Shown piece after piece: positions 25,745 to 32,885 of a DNA stretch of 64,000 nt. The DNA is from Xanthobacteraceae bacterium. GTDB lineage: Bacteria; Pseudomonadota; Alphaproteobacteria; Rhizobiales; Xanthobacteraceae. How positions within the stretch are numbered: the stretch's first letter is position 1; each line of letters starts with the position of its first letter. The stretch spans positions 2,356,001 to 2,420,000 of the forward strand of contig CP075369.1 of assembly GCA_019454205.1 (NCBI GenBank), written 5' to 3'. The notes under the pieces are model-generated. The model did no database searches and was not told the DNA's origin. It saw nothing but the letters and a program-made list of their open reading frames with translations. The position numbers were made by a program, and so were the translations under genes.

Positions 25745-26280
25745 GCAGGCACCCGCGAACGGATATGTTCGAGGCTGCGCAACAGCCAGGTCCGGATCGT
25801 GCTTTGCGGCGCGTCGAATTCGAGCGAGAGCGCCTCGCGGCTCCAGCCGTCGTAGTAGGCGAGCAGGCTCATCCTGCGCAGGTCGCCGGACAGTTCGGCG
25901 AAGGCCGCGAGCAGACGCTTCAGTTCGGGACTGTCGGCGCTGATTTCGCTGTCGCTTTCCGCTTCCGGCATCGGCTGGCGATAGGCGTCGAGCGGAAGGC
26001 TGGCCTTGCCGCGCGCAGCATCGAACGCCGTCGCGCGTGCAATCGTCAGCAACCAGCTAAGCGGCTTATGGACCGACGGATCGTAGAGGGCAGCACCTCT
26101 CCATATCCGCAAATAGGATTCTTCGGCCGCGCCCGCCGCCGCATCCTGCTCGCGCAGGATCCGAAGCACGGTCCCGTAAACGTGCGGCGATGTGAGTTGA
26201 TAGAGCCGTTCGAACGCAGGCGCGTCGCCGTTTGCAACGGCATAAATCAAGTCTTGCAATCGGTCCGATCGCGCAGCCAA
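25741..26280 (-). CDS. ECF-family RNA polymerase sigma factor
   Basis: A 179-residue extracytoplasmic-function sigma factor. Region 2 (AFERLYQLTSPHVYGTVLRIL, EESYLRIWRGAALYDP, SWLLTIARATAFDAARG) and region 4 (RRMSLLAYYDGWSREALSLE then PQSTIRTWLLRSLEHIR) are both intact. I place the start at the TTG at 26280 because GGGGGAG lies five bases upstream; a TTG at 26319 would add 13 residues without a ribosome site. The linked anti-sigma gene implies release by an envelope signal. The regulon is unknown. Confidence 0.85.
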   Translation of the reverse strand: MAARSDRLQDLIYAVANGDAPAFERLYQLTSPHVYGTVLRILREQDAAAGAAEESYLRIWRGAALYDPSVHKPLSWLLTIARATAFDAARGKASLPLDAYRQPMPEAESDSEISADSPELKRLLAAFAELSGDLRRMSLLAYYDGWSREALSLEFDAPQSTIRTWLLRSLEHIRSRVPA

Positions 26281-26398
26281 GCCGACTCCCCCGCCGCACA
26301 ATCTAGCCAAACACGGCAAGACTGTCCGCAGAAAGGGAAGCGCTCCCCGGAATTAAGAGGCTACGTCGGCTCGACGACGGAAGATGGTATCGGACTGC

Positions 26399-26806
26399 CT
26401 AGACGCGGACGCGCTGAGCGCCGACGCGATCCATTTCGGCCTGTTCGCGGGCGGCTTCCAGACCGCGTTCGCGGACCTGATCGCGCTCCTCGAGGATCTC
26501 GACTTTCTTCAATTCCTCGAAGGCGTCGGCCAGTTGCGCGCGGGCATCCTCGAGCTGGCCGTGCAGTTCGGAGGCCGAGCGCTTGAGGTTGTCGCGGCGG
26601 GTCATGGCCGCCTTGGCATAGGTCGGATAGGCGAAGTGGCCGGGGTCATTGATGCCGGCACGGTCCTGTTCGACGGCGATTTCGCGGTCGAGGTCGGAGG
26701 CCATGCGCTCAAACTCGGCGACCATCGCCTCGATCTGGGCGACCTGACGCCGCTTTTCGTCGACCTGAAAGCGCTTCAGGCGGATAAGGGTTTCACGCGA
26801 TTTCAT
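26399..26806 (-). CDS. fliJ: Flagellar protein FliJ
   Basis: A 135-residue, almost wholly helical, charged protein lying 24 bp downstream of fliI. FliJ forms an antiparallel coiled coil that sits in the FliI hexamer and helps recycle export chaperones. The heptad-rich segments (LIRLKRFQVDEKRRQVAQIE, LHGQLEDARAQLADAFEELKKVE) and length fit. The call rests on structure and position because FliJ sequences are poorly conserved. Confidence 0.85.
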   Translation of the reverse strand: MKSRETLIRLKRFQVDEKRRQVAQIEAMVAEFERMASDLDREIAVEQDRAGINDPGHFAYPTYAKAAMTRRDNLKRSASELHGQLEDARAQLADAFEELKKVEILEERDQVRERGLEAAREQAEMDRVGAQRVRV

Positions 26807-26830
26807 CCCGGCGATACTCCACGCGACCGG

Positions 26831-28159
26831 TTAAGACTCGGATACTGCACTAGCGACAATTTGAGCGAGTGCGCGGTAACCATCGCCCAGATTGGTTTTT
26901 TCTTCCTTACCTTGGGAAAGAAAAGTCTCCAGTGCCGGATTGAGCCGGATCGCCTCGTCCACCTCCGGGGAAGACCCCTGCCGGTAGGCGCCAAGGCGGA
27001 TTAACTCCTCCATGTCGCCATAGGTCGCCAGCACCTGCCGGGCTTTCAGCACCGAAGGATAGAACTCCGGGTCGCTGGACTTCGGCATAGTGCGCGAGAT
27101 CGACTTCAATACGTTGATCGCGGGATAGCGCCCGCGCTCCGCGATGGCGCGCTCCATCACGATATGCCCGTCGAGGATGCCGCGCACCGCGTCGGCGACC
27201 GGCTCGTTGTGATCGTCGCCATCCACCAGCACGGTGAAGATGCCGGTGATGGTGCCCTGATCGGCCGCACCCGGCCCTGCCCGTTCCAGCAGCCGCGGCA
27301 ATTCGGAGAACACCGTCGGCGTATAGCCTTTCGCGGTCGGCGGCTCGCCCGCGGAGAGGCCGATTTCGCGCTGGGCCATCGCGAAGCGCGTGACCGAATC
27401 CATCAGCACCAGCACGTCTTTCTGCTCGTCGCGGAAATACTCGGCGATGGAGAGCGTCAAGAGTGCCGCCTGCCGCCGCATCAGGGCGGGTTCGTCCGAG
27501 GTCGCGACCACGACCACCGAGCGCTTCAATCCTTCCTCGCCGAGATCGTCCTGCAAAAACTCCTGCACCTCGCGGCCGCGTTCGCCGATCAGTCCGATCA
27601 CCGCAACATCGCAGGCGGTGTAGCGCGCGAGCATGGACAGCAGCACCGATTTGCCGACGCCGGAGCCGGCGAAGATGCCCATGCGCTGTCCCTTGCAGAC
27701 GGTCGTAAACGTATTCAGCGCGCGCACGCCGAGATCGAGCGGGCTGCCGACGCGCTTGCGCGCATGGGCGGAAGGCGGCGGCGTGCGAAAAGAATAAGGA
27801 GACGGTCCGGGCAGGATCGGCCCCTTGCCGTCCACCGGCTGGCCGTGGGCGTTAACGACCCGGCCCAGCCAGGAGGCCGAGGGCCGGACTACGTTGCCTG
27901 CACGGGAAACGATGGCCCGTGCGCCTCTACGGACTCCCTCGACCGCCGCAAAGGGCATGGCGAGGGCATTGTCGCCGGCAAAGCCAATTACTTCGCAGGG
28001 AACGCCCTCTCCCGTGCCGGTTTCCAGCACCAGACGGGCACCGACCGGCATGGCGTGAACCGGTCCCGCGACCTCGATCATGAGGCCTTTCACGGCGGCC
28101 ACGCGGCCATAAATGACCGTGCCGTCCAGTTCGGAAATCTGTTCCGCCAGCGCCTTCAT
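26831..28159 (-). CDS. fliI: Flagellum-specific ATP synthase FliI
   Basis: A 442-residue F1-beta-like ATPase that energises flagellar export. The Walker A is GSGVGKS near residue 168, followed by GLIGERGREVQEF, the Walker B VLVLMDSVTRFAMAQREIGLS region, and GYTPTVFSELPRLLERAG. The N-terminal domain (VAAVKGLMIEVAGP) and C-terminal chaperone-binding region are complete. It leads the fliI-fliJ operon, transcribed away from ctrA. A GAATC (GANTC) lies within the ribosome-site region at 28163-28167. Confidence 0.96.
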   Translation of the reverse strand: MKALAEQISELDGTVIYGRVAAVKGLMIEVAGPVHAMPVGARLVLETGTGEGVPCEVIGFAGDNALAMPFAAVEGVRRGARAIVSRAGNVVRPSASWLGRVVNAHGQPVDGKGPILPGPSPYSFRTPPPSAHARKRVGSPLDLGVRALNTFTTVCKGQRMGIFAGSGVGKSVLLSMLARYTACDVAVIGLIGERGREVQEFLQDDLGEEGLKRSVVVVATSDEPALMRRQAALLTLSIAEYFRDEQKDVLVLMDSVTRFAMAQREIGLSAGEPPTAKGYTPTVFSELPRLLERAGPGAADQGTITGIFTVLVDGDDHNEPVADAVRGILDGHIVMERAIAERGRYPAINVLKSISRTMPKSSDPEFYPSVLKARQVLATYGDMEELIRLGAYRQGSSPEVDEAIRLNPALETFLSQGKEEKTNLGDGYRALAQIVASAVSES

Positions 28160-28390
28160 GGAGAATCACCGCTTAACGGGCCAAGTGTCTGTTTACCCGA
28201 TCTTTACCGGCTTCGTTAATGATCGGGTCATGCCTTGGATCGAAGGAGCCGCAGGACGCGGGTCTTATTCAAGGGTGTCGCTTGGCCTGGCTTCTTGAAG
28301 TCGGACTTTAACCGGGCGATCTGGGAAATATCGCGTTTTGCCAGCAGGTTACGGCGATTCGCGAAGAAAATCACAGATCGCTCTTGTGGG

Positions 28391-28407
28391 ACAGAATCAG
28401 ATTCTGT
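28391..28407. promoter_or_regulatory. Palindrome containing two GANTC sites upstream of ctrA
   Basis: ACAGAATCAGATTCTGT is a perfect inverted repeat with 8-bp arms about one base. Each arm contains one GANTC methylation site, so replication would leave two adjacent hemimethylated sites here. It lies 114-130 bases before the ctrA start. Confidence 0.6.
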
Positions 28408-28424
28408 TAACCATTGCTGGTTAG
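28407..28424. promoter_or_regulatory. CtrA-like inverted half-sites upstream of ctrA
   Basis: TTAACCATTGCTGGTTAG contains TAACCA and its exact reverse complement TGGTTA four bases apart. TTAACCA is the half-site seen in the flhA box. The inverted rather than direct arrangement is not the standard TTAA-N7-TTAA, so autoregulation by CtrA is plausible but unproven. Confidence 0.45.
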
Positions 28425-28520
28425 CGTCGCGAGTCGAGAAAAGAGTCAGTCCGGGCACGCAGGCGGGGCGGGTCCTGGAATTGGTTTCGTCCCCCAAAGA
28501 GGCCTGGATAGGGGATTGGC

Positions 28521-29240
28521 ATGCGCGTTCTGCTGATCGAAGACGATAGCGCGACGGCGAAAAGCATCGAACTGATGCTGAAGTCGGAGAGCTTTAACGT
28601 TTGGAAGACCGACCTCGGCGGCGATGGCGTCGATCTCGGAAAAATCTACGATTACGACATCATTCTCCTCGATCTGAACCTGCCCGATATGTCCGGGTAC
28701 GAAGTTCTGAAGTCGTTGAGAGTCGCGAAGATCAAGACTCCGATCTTGATCCTCTCGGGTCTCGCCGGCATCGAGGACAAGGTGAAGGGTCTCGGCTTCG
28801 GCGCCGACGACTATCTCACCAAGCCATTCCACAAGGACGAGCTGATTGCGCGGATCCATGCGGTCGTGCGCCGCTCCAAGGGTCATGCGCAGTCGGTCAT
28901 CAATACCGGCGACCTCGTCGTGAACCTCGACCAGAAGACGGTCGAAGTAGACGGTGCCCGCGTGCACCTCACCGGCAAGGAATATCAGATGCTGGAGCTG
29001 CTCTCGCTCCGCAAAGGCACCACGCTCACCAAGGAGATGTTCCTCAATCATCTCTACGGCGGCATGGACGAGCCGGAACTGAAAATCATCGACGTGTTCA
29101 TCTGCAAGCTGCGCAAGAAGCTCGCGAATGCCTCGAAGGCGCCGGACTGGCCGGAAGGCAAGAACTACATCGAGACTGTATGGGGCCGTGGCTACGTGCT
29201 GCGCGAACCCACCGCCGCGGACGCACGCATCTCCGCGTAA
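28521..29240 (+). CDS. ctrA: Cell-cycle master response regulator CtrA
   Basis: A 239-residue OmpR-type response regulator. The receiver has the acidic pocket EDD at residues 7-9, the phospho-acceptor Asp51 in LLDLNLPD, and the Lys in LTKPFHKDEL. The winged helix (TGKEYQMLELLSLRKGTTLTKEMFLNHLYGGMDEPE) is the CtrA-specific DNA-binding form that recognises TTAA-N7-TTAA. CtrA-P controls motility, division and, in some species, replication. ChpT (encoded near 40.6 kb) is its phosphodonor and SciP (near 4 kb) its antagonist. The upstream GANTC cluster suggests methylation-timed transcription. Confidence 0.97.
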   Translation: MRVLLIEDDSATAKSIELMLKSESFNVWKTDLGGDGVDLGKIYDYDIILLDLNLPDMSGYEVLKSLRVAKIKTPILILSGLAGIEDKVKGLGFGADDYLTKPFHKDELIARIHAVVRRSKGHAQSVINTGDLVVNLDQKTVEVDGARVHLTGKEYQMLELLSLRKGTTLTKEMFLNHLYGGMDEPELKIIDVFICKLRKKLANASKAPDWPEGKNYIETVWGRGYVLREPTAADARISA

Positions 29241-29261
29241 CGTCAACGGCATACAAGATTC

Positions 29262-29289
29262 AAAACCCCGGCCTGAGGCCGGGGTTTTT
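29262..29289 (+). terminator. Rho-independent terminator after ctrA
   Basis: A 12-bp stem (AAAACCCCGGCC with GGCCGGGGTTTT) has a 3-base TGA loop and a run of T, starting 21 bases after the ctrA stop. Confidence 0.9.
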
Positions 29290-29316
29290 GTTTGAGTTAC
29301 CTCGTCGATAAGTAAA

Positions 29317-29505
29317 CTAATCGTCGTCGCCTACCGATCCGGTACCGTCGCACACATTACATCGAAGGTCGCCGGTACCGTCGCAGCGGCTGCATTCATC
29401 CTTTTCGTTTGCCATTGTCGGAATACCTGGCCACACCGAGCCTGTTCCGTCACATCGACTGCACGAGATATATTCATCTCCGCCACAACGTTTGCAATTC
29501 GGCAT
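29317..29505 (-). CDS. Small DnaJ-type zinc-finger protein
   Basis: A 62-residue protein built almost only of the cysteine repeats of the DnaJ central domain: CKRCGG, CSRCDGTG, CSRCDGTG and CNVCDGTG, i.e. eight cysteines able to bind two zinc ions. It has no J domain and no substrate-binding domain. The ATG at 29505 has GGAG eight bases upstream; a longer reading from 29541 lacks one. It may be a zinc-dependent thiol or chaperone accessory, but function is unknown. Base composition is more AT-rich than in the neighbouring flagellar genes, suggesting a different origin. Confidence 0.65.
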   Translation of the reverse strand: MPNCKRCGGDEYISCSRCDGTGSVWPGIPTMANEKDECSRCDGTGDLRCNVCDGTGSVGDDD

Positions 29506-29569
29506 TTGCGAATCTCCATTGGCAATAAGGTTGAGTGGCAATAATTCTTAAACGCTAGCATTTGAAGAT

Positions 29570-29770
29570 TTACACTTTCAACGATTTATCAAAATACGCG
29601 AGCGCGCTTATATTTTTACCCCAAATCTGCATCGCCTCCGCGAACGAGTAACCGAACTCGCGCGAGACGAGCAGATCGACGACGAATTCGCGCGCCTCCG
29701 CGGAACGCACTCCGAATACAGTGAGAGGCATCGCGCCGCATTTCCCCTGCACTGCTTCGCGCGCCGACAT
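29570..29770 (-). CDS. Possible small protein (low confidence)
   Basis: A 66-residue reading whose last 45 residues (REFVVDLLVSREFGYSFAEA then ISALAYFDKSLKV) look like two ordinary helices. The sequence upstream in the same frame is Arg/Ser-rich and looks non-coding, so I cut the call at the ATG at 29770. No good ribosome site is visible. It may be the surviving 3' end of a decayed gene. Confidence 0.25.
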   Translation of the reverse strand: MSAREAVQGKCGAMPLTVFGVRSAEAREFVVDLLVSREFGYSFAEAMQIWGKNISALAYFDKSLKV

Positions 29771-30276
29771 GCCGCGCGATCGCAAAGATGCGGGATCGAG
29801 AGAATGTCGCTGACGAGACGAAGCGATTTGGCCAATACCAATCCTTTCCGCGGCGCGTTCCAGCCCGGATTGTTGAAAGAAGGGGACGGAGCGCCGCAAG
29901 GCGCAAACATCGTCCTTTGTGGCGTTTCGCTCTCGCGAACGAAACGCGGGCGCCATGCAGCACTCCGTATCGGCGTTTTTCCGGCTTCGGGCCGCGCTTT
30001 TCGTGAAGCGCAAACAAGAACGCGCTTCTCCGTCAGCCGTGCTCCCGGCAGGCGAGTCTAGTCTCGCCGGGCGGTGCCCCGAAGCCGCTCCTGAACCCGC
30101 GCTGCGAACGCGAGGCGCAGAAGCGCCGCCTCCCGCTCCGCTCATGCGACGCCTCGCGAAGCGCCCTTCGTCGAGCAGGATTGACTAGGAATATATTCTT
30201 TGACTGTGGCAGGAGAATGGCTGACGATGAAAATATTCCGGTAAGGATGTCTTGGCGGTTCAAGACGGCTAAAAAA
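29771..30276. other. Hairpin-rich stretch without a convincing gene
   Basis: About 500 bases with many open frames in all phases but no protein-like sequence. It is dense in inverted repeats, for example CGTTTCG...CGAAACG near 29929-29952 and GGCGAG...CTCGCC near 30050-30070, with further GC-rich arms around 30100-30160. It resembles decayed or palindromic intergenic repeats rather than coding DNA. Confidence 0.4.
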
Positions 30277-30525
30277 TTAGCCGACCCTACAGGATTTCTC
30301 AGACGATTCGACAATCGTCGGCAACCCAGATTCTATTTGTCTTACCCGCATAAGAGCCATCGACAGCACATAAGCCAGAACTGTAAGTCCGGACTTGTGG
30401 GCCATCGCCTGCAGCTCCGAAGTCATATCGCCGATATAGGAAGCGACTTCGAGTTGGGAAGCGGTATATGCCTGCGAATCGTCTCGCACCGCTTCGTTAT
30501 TTTGCGCCTTTCCTTCCAGAAACAT
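30277..30525 (-). CDS. Small conserved hypothetical protein
   Basis: An 82-residue protein with a central amphipathic pair of helices (YIGDMTSELQAMAHKSGLTV followed by LAYVLSMALMRV). This resembles a widespread family of short alphaproteobacterial proteins of unknown role in which a helix ELxxLA is followed by LAYLLxMA. A strong GGAGG four bases before the ATG supports translation. There is no signal peptide or clear membrane segment. It stands alone between the hairpin-rich stretch and a PAS regulator. Confidence 0.65.
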   Translation of the reverse strand: MFLEGKAQNNEAVRDDSQAYTASQLEVASYIGDMTSELQAMAHKSGLTVLAYVLSMALMRVRQIESGLPTIVESSEKSCRVG

Positions 30526-30763
30526 GAGCCCTCCGAATCATTTGCCCTATGGCAGCGTAGGGAATCGTCCGGCAAAGGGGGTAAATCCGGTTTGCGCCGA
30601 AGATTACGGGAAACGGGAAATCGCCGCGAAAATTTGCGGGCACGTTCGGTCGAAAAAATCGAACAGAGCAAAATTTATCGGCCTGCTCACGATAAGTCCG
30701 CCTCGCGACACAAATTTTATCAAATTCGGATTGCCTTTGCGACGCGGTAAAAAATCGCGAAAA

Positions 30764-31789
30764 TCAGGCTAAACGAACCGCTGGTTTGCCGGTCCGCGGA
30801 AAGATGAACTCGACATTCGCTTTCGCAAAAGCATCGCAAATCGAGGAGAGAGTATCCGCAATTCCCTCGGTTACGCCGTCATAGTCTTCAATTCTTCGGA
30901 TCACGGAAGGTGAAATGCAGGCTGTATCCGCCAATTGCTGCACCGACCAGCGTGCTATGCCCCGCGCCGCCCTGATCTGTGCGCCGGTTATTCTGCAATT
31001 TTTCCCGCTGCATTTCGGAACGACTTTTTCGCCTTCAATATCTTCAGATACCGAGACGAACTCTTTCAAGTTGCTTTGATCGTCCAGAACCGGCGTCCAG
31101 ATCGACCTGCGCCATCTGTATTCCCCATCTCGTTGCTTAATCCTGTGCTCTCTTATTACGAGTTGCCTGTTGTCGACTGCCTGCTTGAACGAAGCGAGCG
31201 TCGCTTGCACGTCCTCCGGATGAATCAGGTCTTTCCAGAGATACCCCAGCCGCCGATTCAATTCGTCATCGTGCTCTGGGCCGCTGCCGACGATGCCCGT
31301 AACGGCGCCGTCTGGACGAAGAATATTCACGATCAGTCCGGTGTAGCGTGTAATCGCCTCGAAACGCTTTTCCAGCAATTTTGTTTGCGCTTCCAGGCCA
31401 GCCTGCTCGGTGACATCGCATATCACACCGATCGAGCGGTCGGGCTTTCCGGCCGAATCGAATAGCATTTCGATATACTCCGCGATCACCCGCATAGTGC
31501 CGTCGTGGCGAATTACACGATAGCGCCGGGTGAGCGGCTTCGCAGCCTCGATATTAGCGTTTGCACGCTCGATACTCACGCGATCATCTGGGTGTTGCAG
31601 GCTTTGCAGGAGCGAGAAAGAAGGCTTATCGACCGCTGGATCAAGATCAAGAATTGTGAACATCCCACGAGACCAATACATCTCGTCGGAGCCGAGCCTG
31701 CGCTGCATCAGCCCGCAATGAAGTCGTGATTCGAGAAACCGCACGAGCCAAATCTCACTCGTGCTCACGTTCGCGAAAAATTCCAACAC
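30764..31789 (-). CDS. PAS-PAS-XRE sensory transcription regulator
   Basis: A 341-residue protein. Two PAS-fold domains come first (the first around YWSRGMFTILDLDPAV to DVTEQAGLE, the second ITRYTGLIVNILRPDG to SVSEDIEGE; each ends in a PAC-like strand such as YRWRRSIWTPVLDD). A C-terminal XRE helix-turn-helix follows (ITGAQIRAARGIARWSVQQLADTACIS), of the type ending VEFI...GKPAVRL. There is no kinase domain, so it likely couples a small-molecule or redox signal directly to DNA. I start at the GTG at 31789, which has GGAGG six bases upstream; the ATGs at 31804 and 31870 lack a spaced ribosome site, and the longer reading would place a 10-bp inverted repeat inside the gene. Confidence 0.75.
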   Translation of the reverse strand: MLEFFANVSTSEIWLVRFLESRLHCGLMQRRLGSDEMYWSRGMFTILDLDPAVDKPSFSLLQSLQHPDDRVSIERANANIEAAKPLTRRYRVIRHDGTMRVIAEYIEMLFDSAGKPDRSIGVICDVTEQAGLEAQTKLLEKRFEAITRYTGLIVNILRPDGAVTGIVGSGPEHDDELNRRLGYLWKDLIHPEDVQATLASFKQAVDNRQLVIREHRIKQRDGEYRWRRSIWTPVLDDQSNLKEFVSVSEDIEGEKVVPKCSGKNCRITGAQIRAARGIARWSVQQLADTACISPSVIRRIEDYDGVTEGIADTLSSICDAFAKANVEFIFPRTGKPAVRLA

Positions 31790-31831
31790 GATCTGCCTCC
31801 ACATCCCTGCGGCAGTCAAAGCGGAACTCTG

Positions 31832-31858
31832 CTCTCGAATACTGTGATTATTCGAGAG
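31832..31858. promoter_or_regulatory. Inverted repeat upstream of the PAS-XRE gene
   Basis: CTCTCGAATA and TATTCGAGAG are perfect 10-bp arms separated by 7 bases, 43-69 bases before the preferred GTG start. TTGACT lies just outside on the minus strand (31868-31863) and could be a -35 element, putting the repeat over the promoter. It is a good candidate autoregulatory operator. The rest of the 334-base gap 31790-32123 shows nothing convincing. Confidence 0.5.
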
Positions 31859-32123
31859 TGAGTCAAGCATTTCAGGAGAGAGCGAGTGTCACAGCGCCGT
31901 GAGGTGGCGGCCTCCAGCACGCGGATCAAGCCCGCGATGCTTTGCAAAAATCACTGTTCTCATTTGCCGCATTTCTTCGCCATCGAACAAAGATTTAGTT
32001 TCGTCAGATAACGAACAGCGGCGGGAATAAATTGATTGAATGCAAAAAGCTAGTAGGCAGTTATGCATACCGCGATGCACCTTAATGAAATTTGCTGGGA
32101 TCGGAGGTATCTGGCTCCGACGT

Positions 32124-32885
32124 TTAGTTCTTCAACCGGTATCCGGTCCTGAAAATCCACCAGATGATGGCAAGGCATGCGAGAAGGAACACCAGCGTCA
32201 TCGCAATGCTTACGCTTACGTTCACGTCGGCGACTTCATAGAAGCTCCACCGGAACCCGCTGATCAGATAGACGATGGGATTAAAAAAGGTCACGACCTG
32301 CCAGAACGGCGGCAGCACATTCACCGAATAGAATGCACCGCCGAGGAAGGTGAGCGGCGTGATGATGAGCAGCGGCACCACCTGCAATTTCTCGAAGCCG
32401 TCGGCCCAGATGCCGATGATGAAGCCGAGCAGGCTGAAAGTCACCGCCGTGAGCACCAGGAACGACAGCATCCAGAACGGATGCGCGATCTTCACCGGCA
32501 CAAACAGATAGGAAGTCGCGAGAATGATGAGGCCGAGTACGATCGACTTCGTTGCCGCCGCGCCGACATAGCCGATCACGATTTCGATGAACGAGATCGG
32601 CGCGGATAGAAGTTCGTAGATCGTGCCGGTGAACTTCGGAAAGTAGATGCCGAAGCTCGCGTTCATCACGCTCTGCATCAGCAGCGTCAGCATGATGAGG
32701 CCCGGCACGATGAAGGAGCCGTAATCGACGCCTTCCATCGTGGTAATGCGCGAGCCGATGGCTGCACCGAACACCACAAAATAAAGCGAGGTCGAAATCA
32801 CCGGCGCGAGAATGCTCTGCATCAGCGTGCGCGCGGTGCGTGCCATCTCGAAACGATAAATCGCGTGGACTGCGCGCCAGTTCAT
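32124..32885 (-). CDS. ABC-2 type transporter permease
   Basis: A 253-residue membrane protein with six predicted helices and the ABC2_membrane pattern: AIYRFEMARTARTLMQSILAP at the N-terminus and PLTFLGGAFYSVNVLPPFWQ before the last helices. It overlaps the ATPase gene by four bases (ATGA) and forms a NodI/NodJ-like exporter with it. The substrate is unknown; drug, polysaccharide and lipid export all occur in this class. Confidence 0.88.
   Translation of the reverse strand: MNWRAVHAIYRFEMARTARTLMQSILAPVISTSLYFVVFGAAIGSRITTMEGVDYGSFIVPGLIMLTLLMQSVMNASFGIYFPKFTGTIYELLSAPISFIEIVIGYVGAAATKSIVLGLIILATSYLFVPVKIAHPFWMLSFLVLTAVTFSLLGFIIGIWADGFEKLQVVPLLIITPLTFLGGAFYSVNVLPPFWQVVTFFNPIVYLISGFRWSFYEVADVNVSVSIAMTLVFLLACLAIIWWIFRTGYRLKN

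Larger units (their letters stand above)
28160..28520. promoter_or_regulatory. Divergent fliI-ctrA control region
   Basis: These 361 bases contain no gene. They hold TTAAC near fliI (28173), then four GANTC sites within 54 bases: GAATC 28394-28398, GATTC 28400-28404, GAGTC 28431-28435 and GAGTC 28443-28447. The first two form a perfect palindrome. A TTAACCA/TGGTTAG inverted pair lies between the palindrome and the GAGTC sites. Such a layout is expected for a CcrM/GcrA- and CtrA-controlled ctrA promoter. Confidence 0.7.

Noticed and set aside
29570..30145. Long version (191 codons) of the small frame at 29570-29770.
   Set aside because: The upstream part is Ser/Arg/Ala-rich and overlaps the hairpin stretch where all frames are open; only the last third looks protein-like.
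31889..32080. A 63-codon frame between the PAS regulator and the ABC permease.
   Set aside because: No ribosome site, odd composition (many Cys, Arg and Met) and no recognisable helix pattern.
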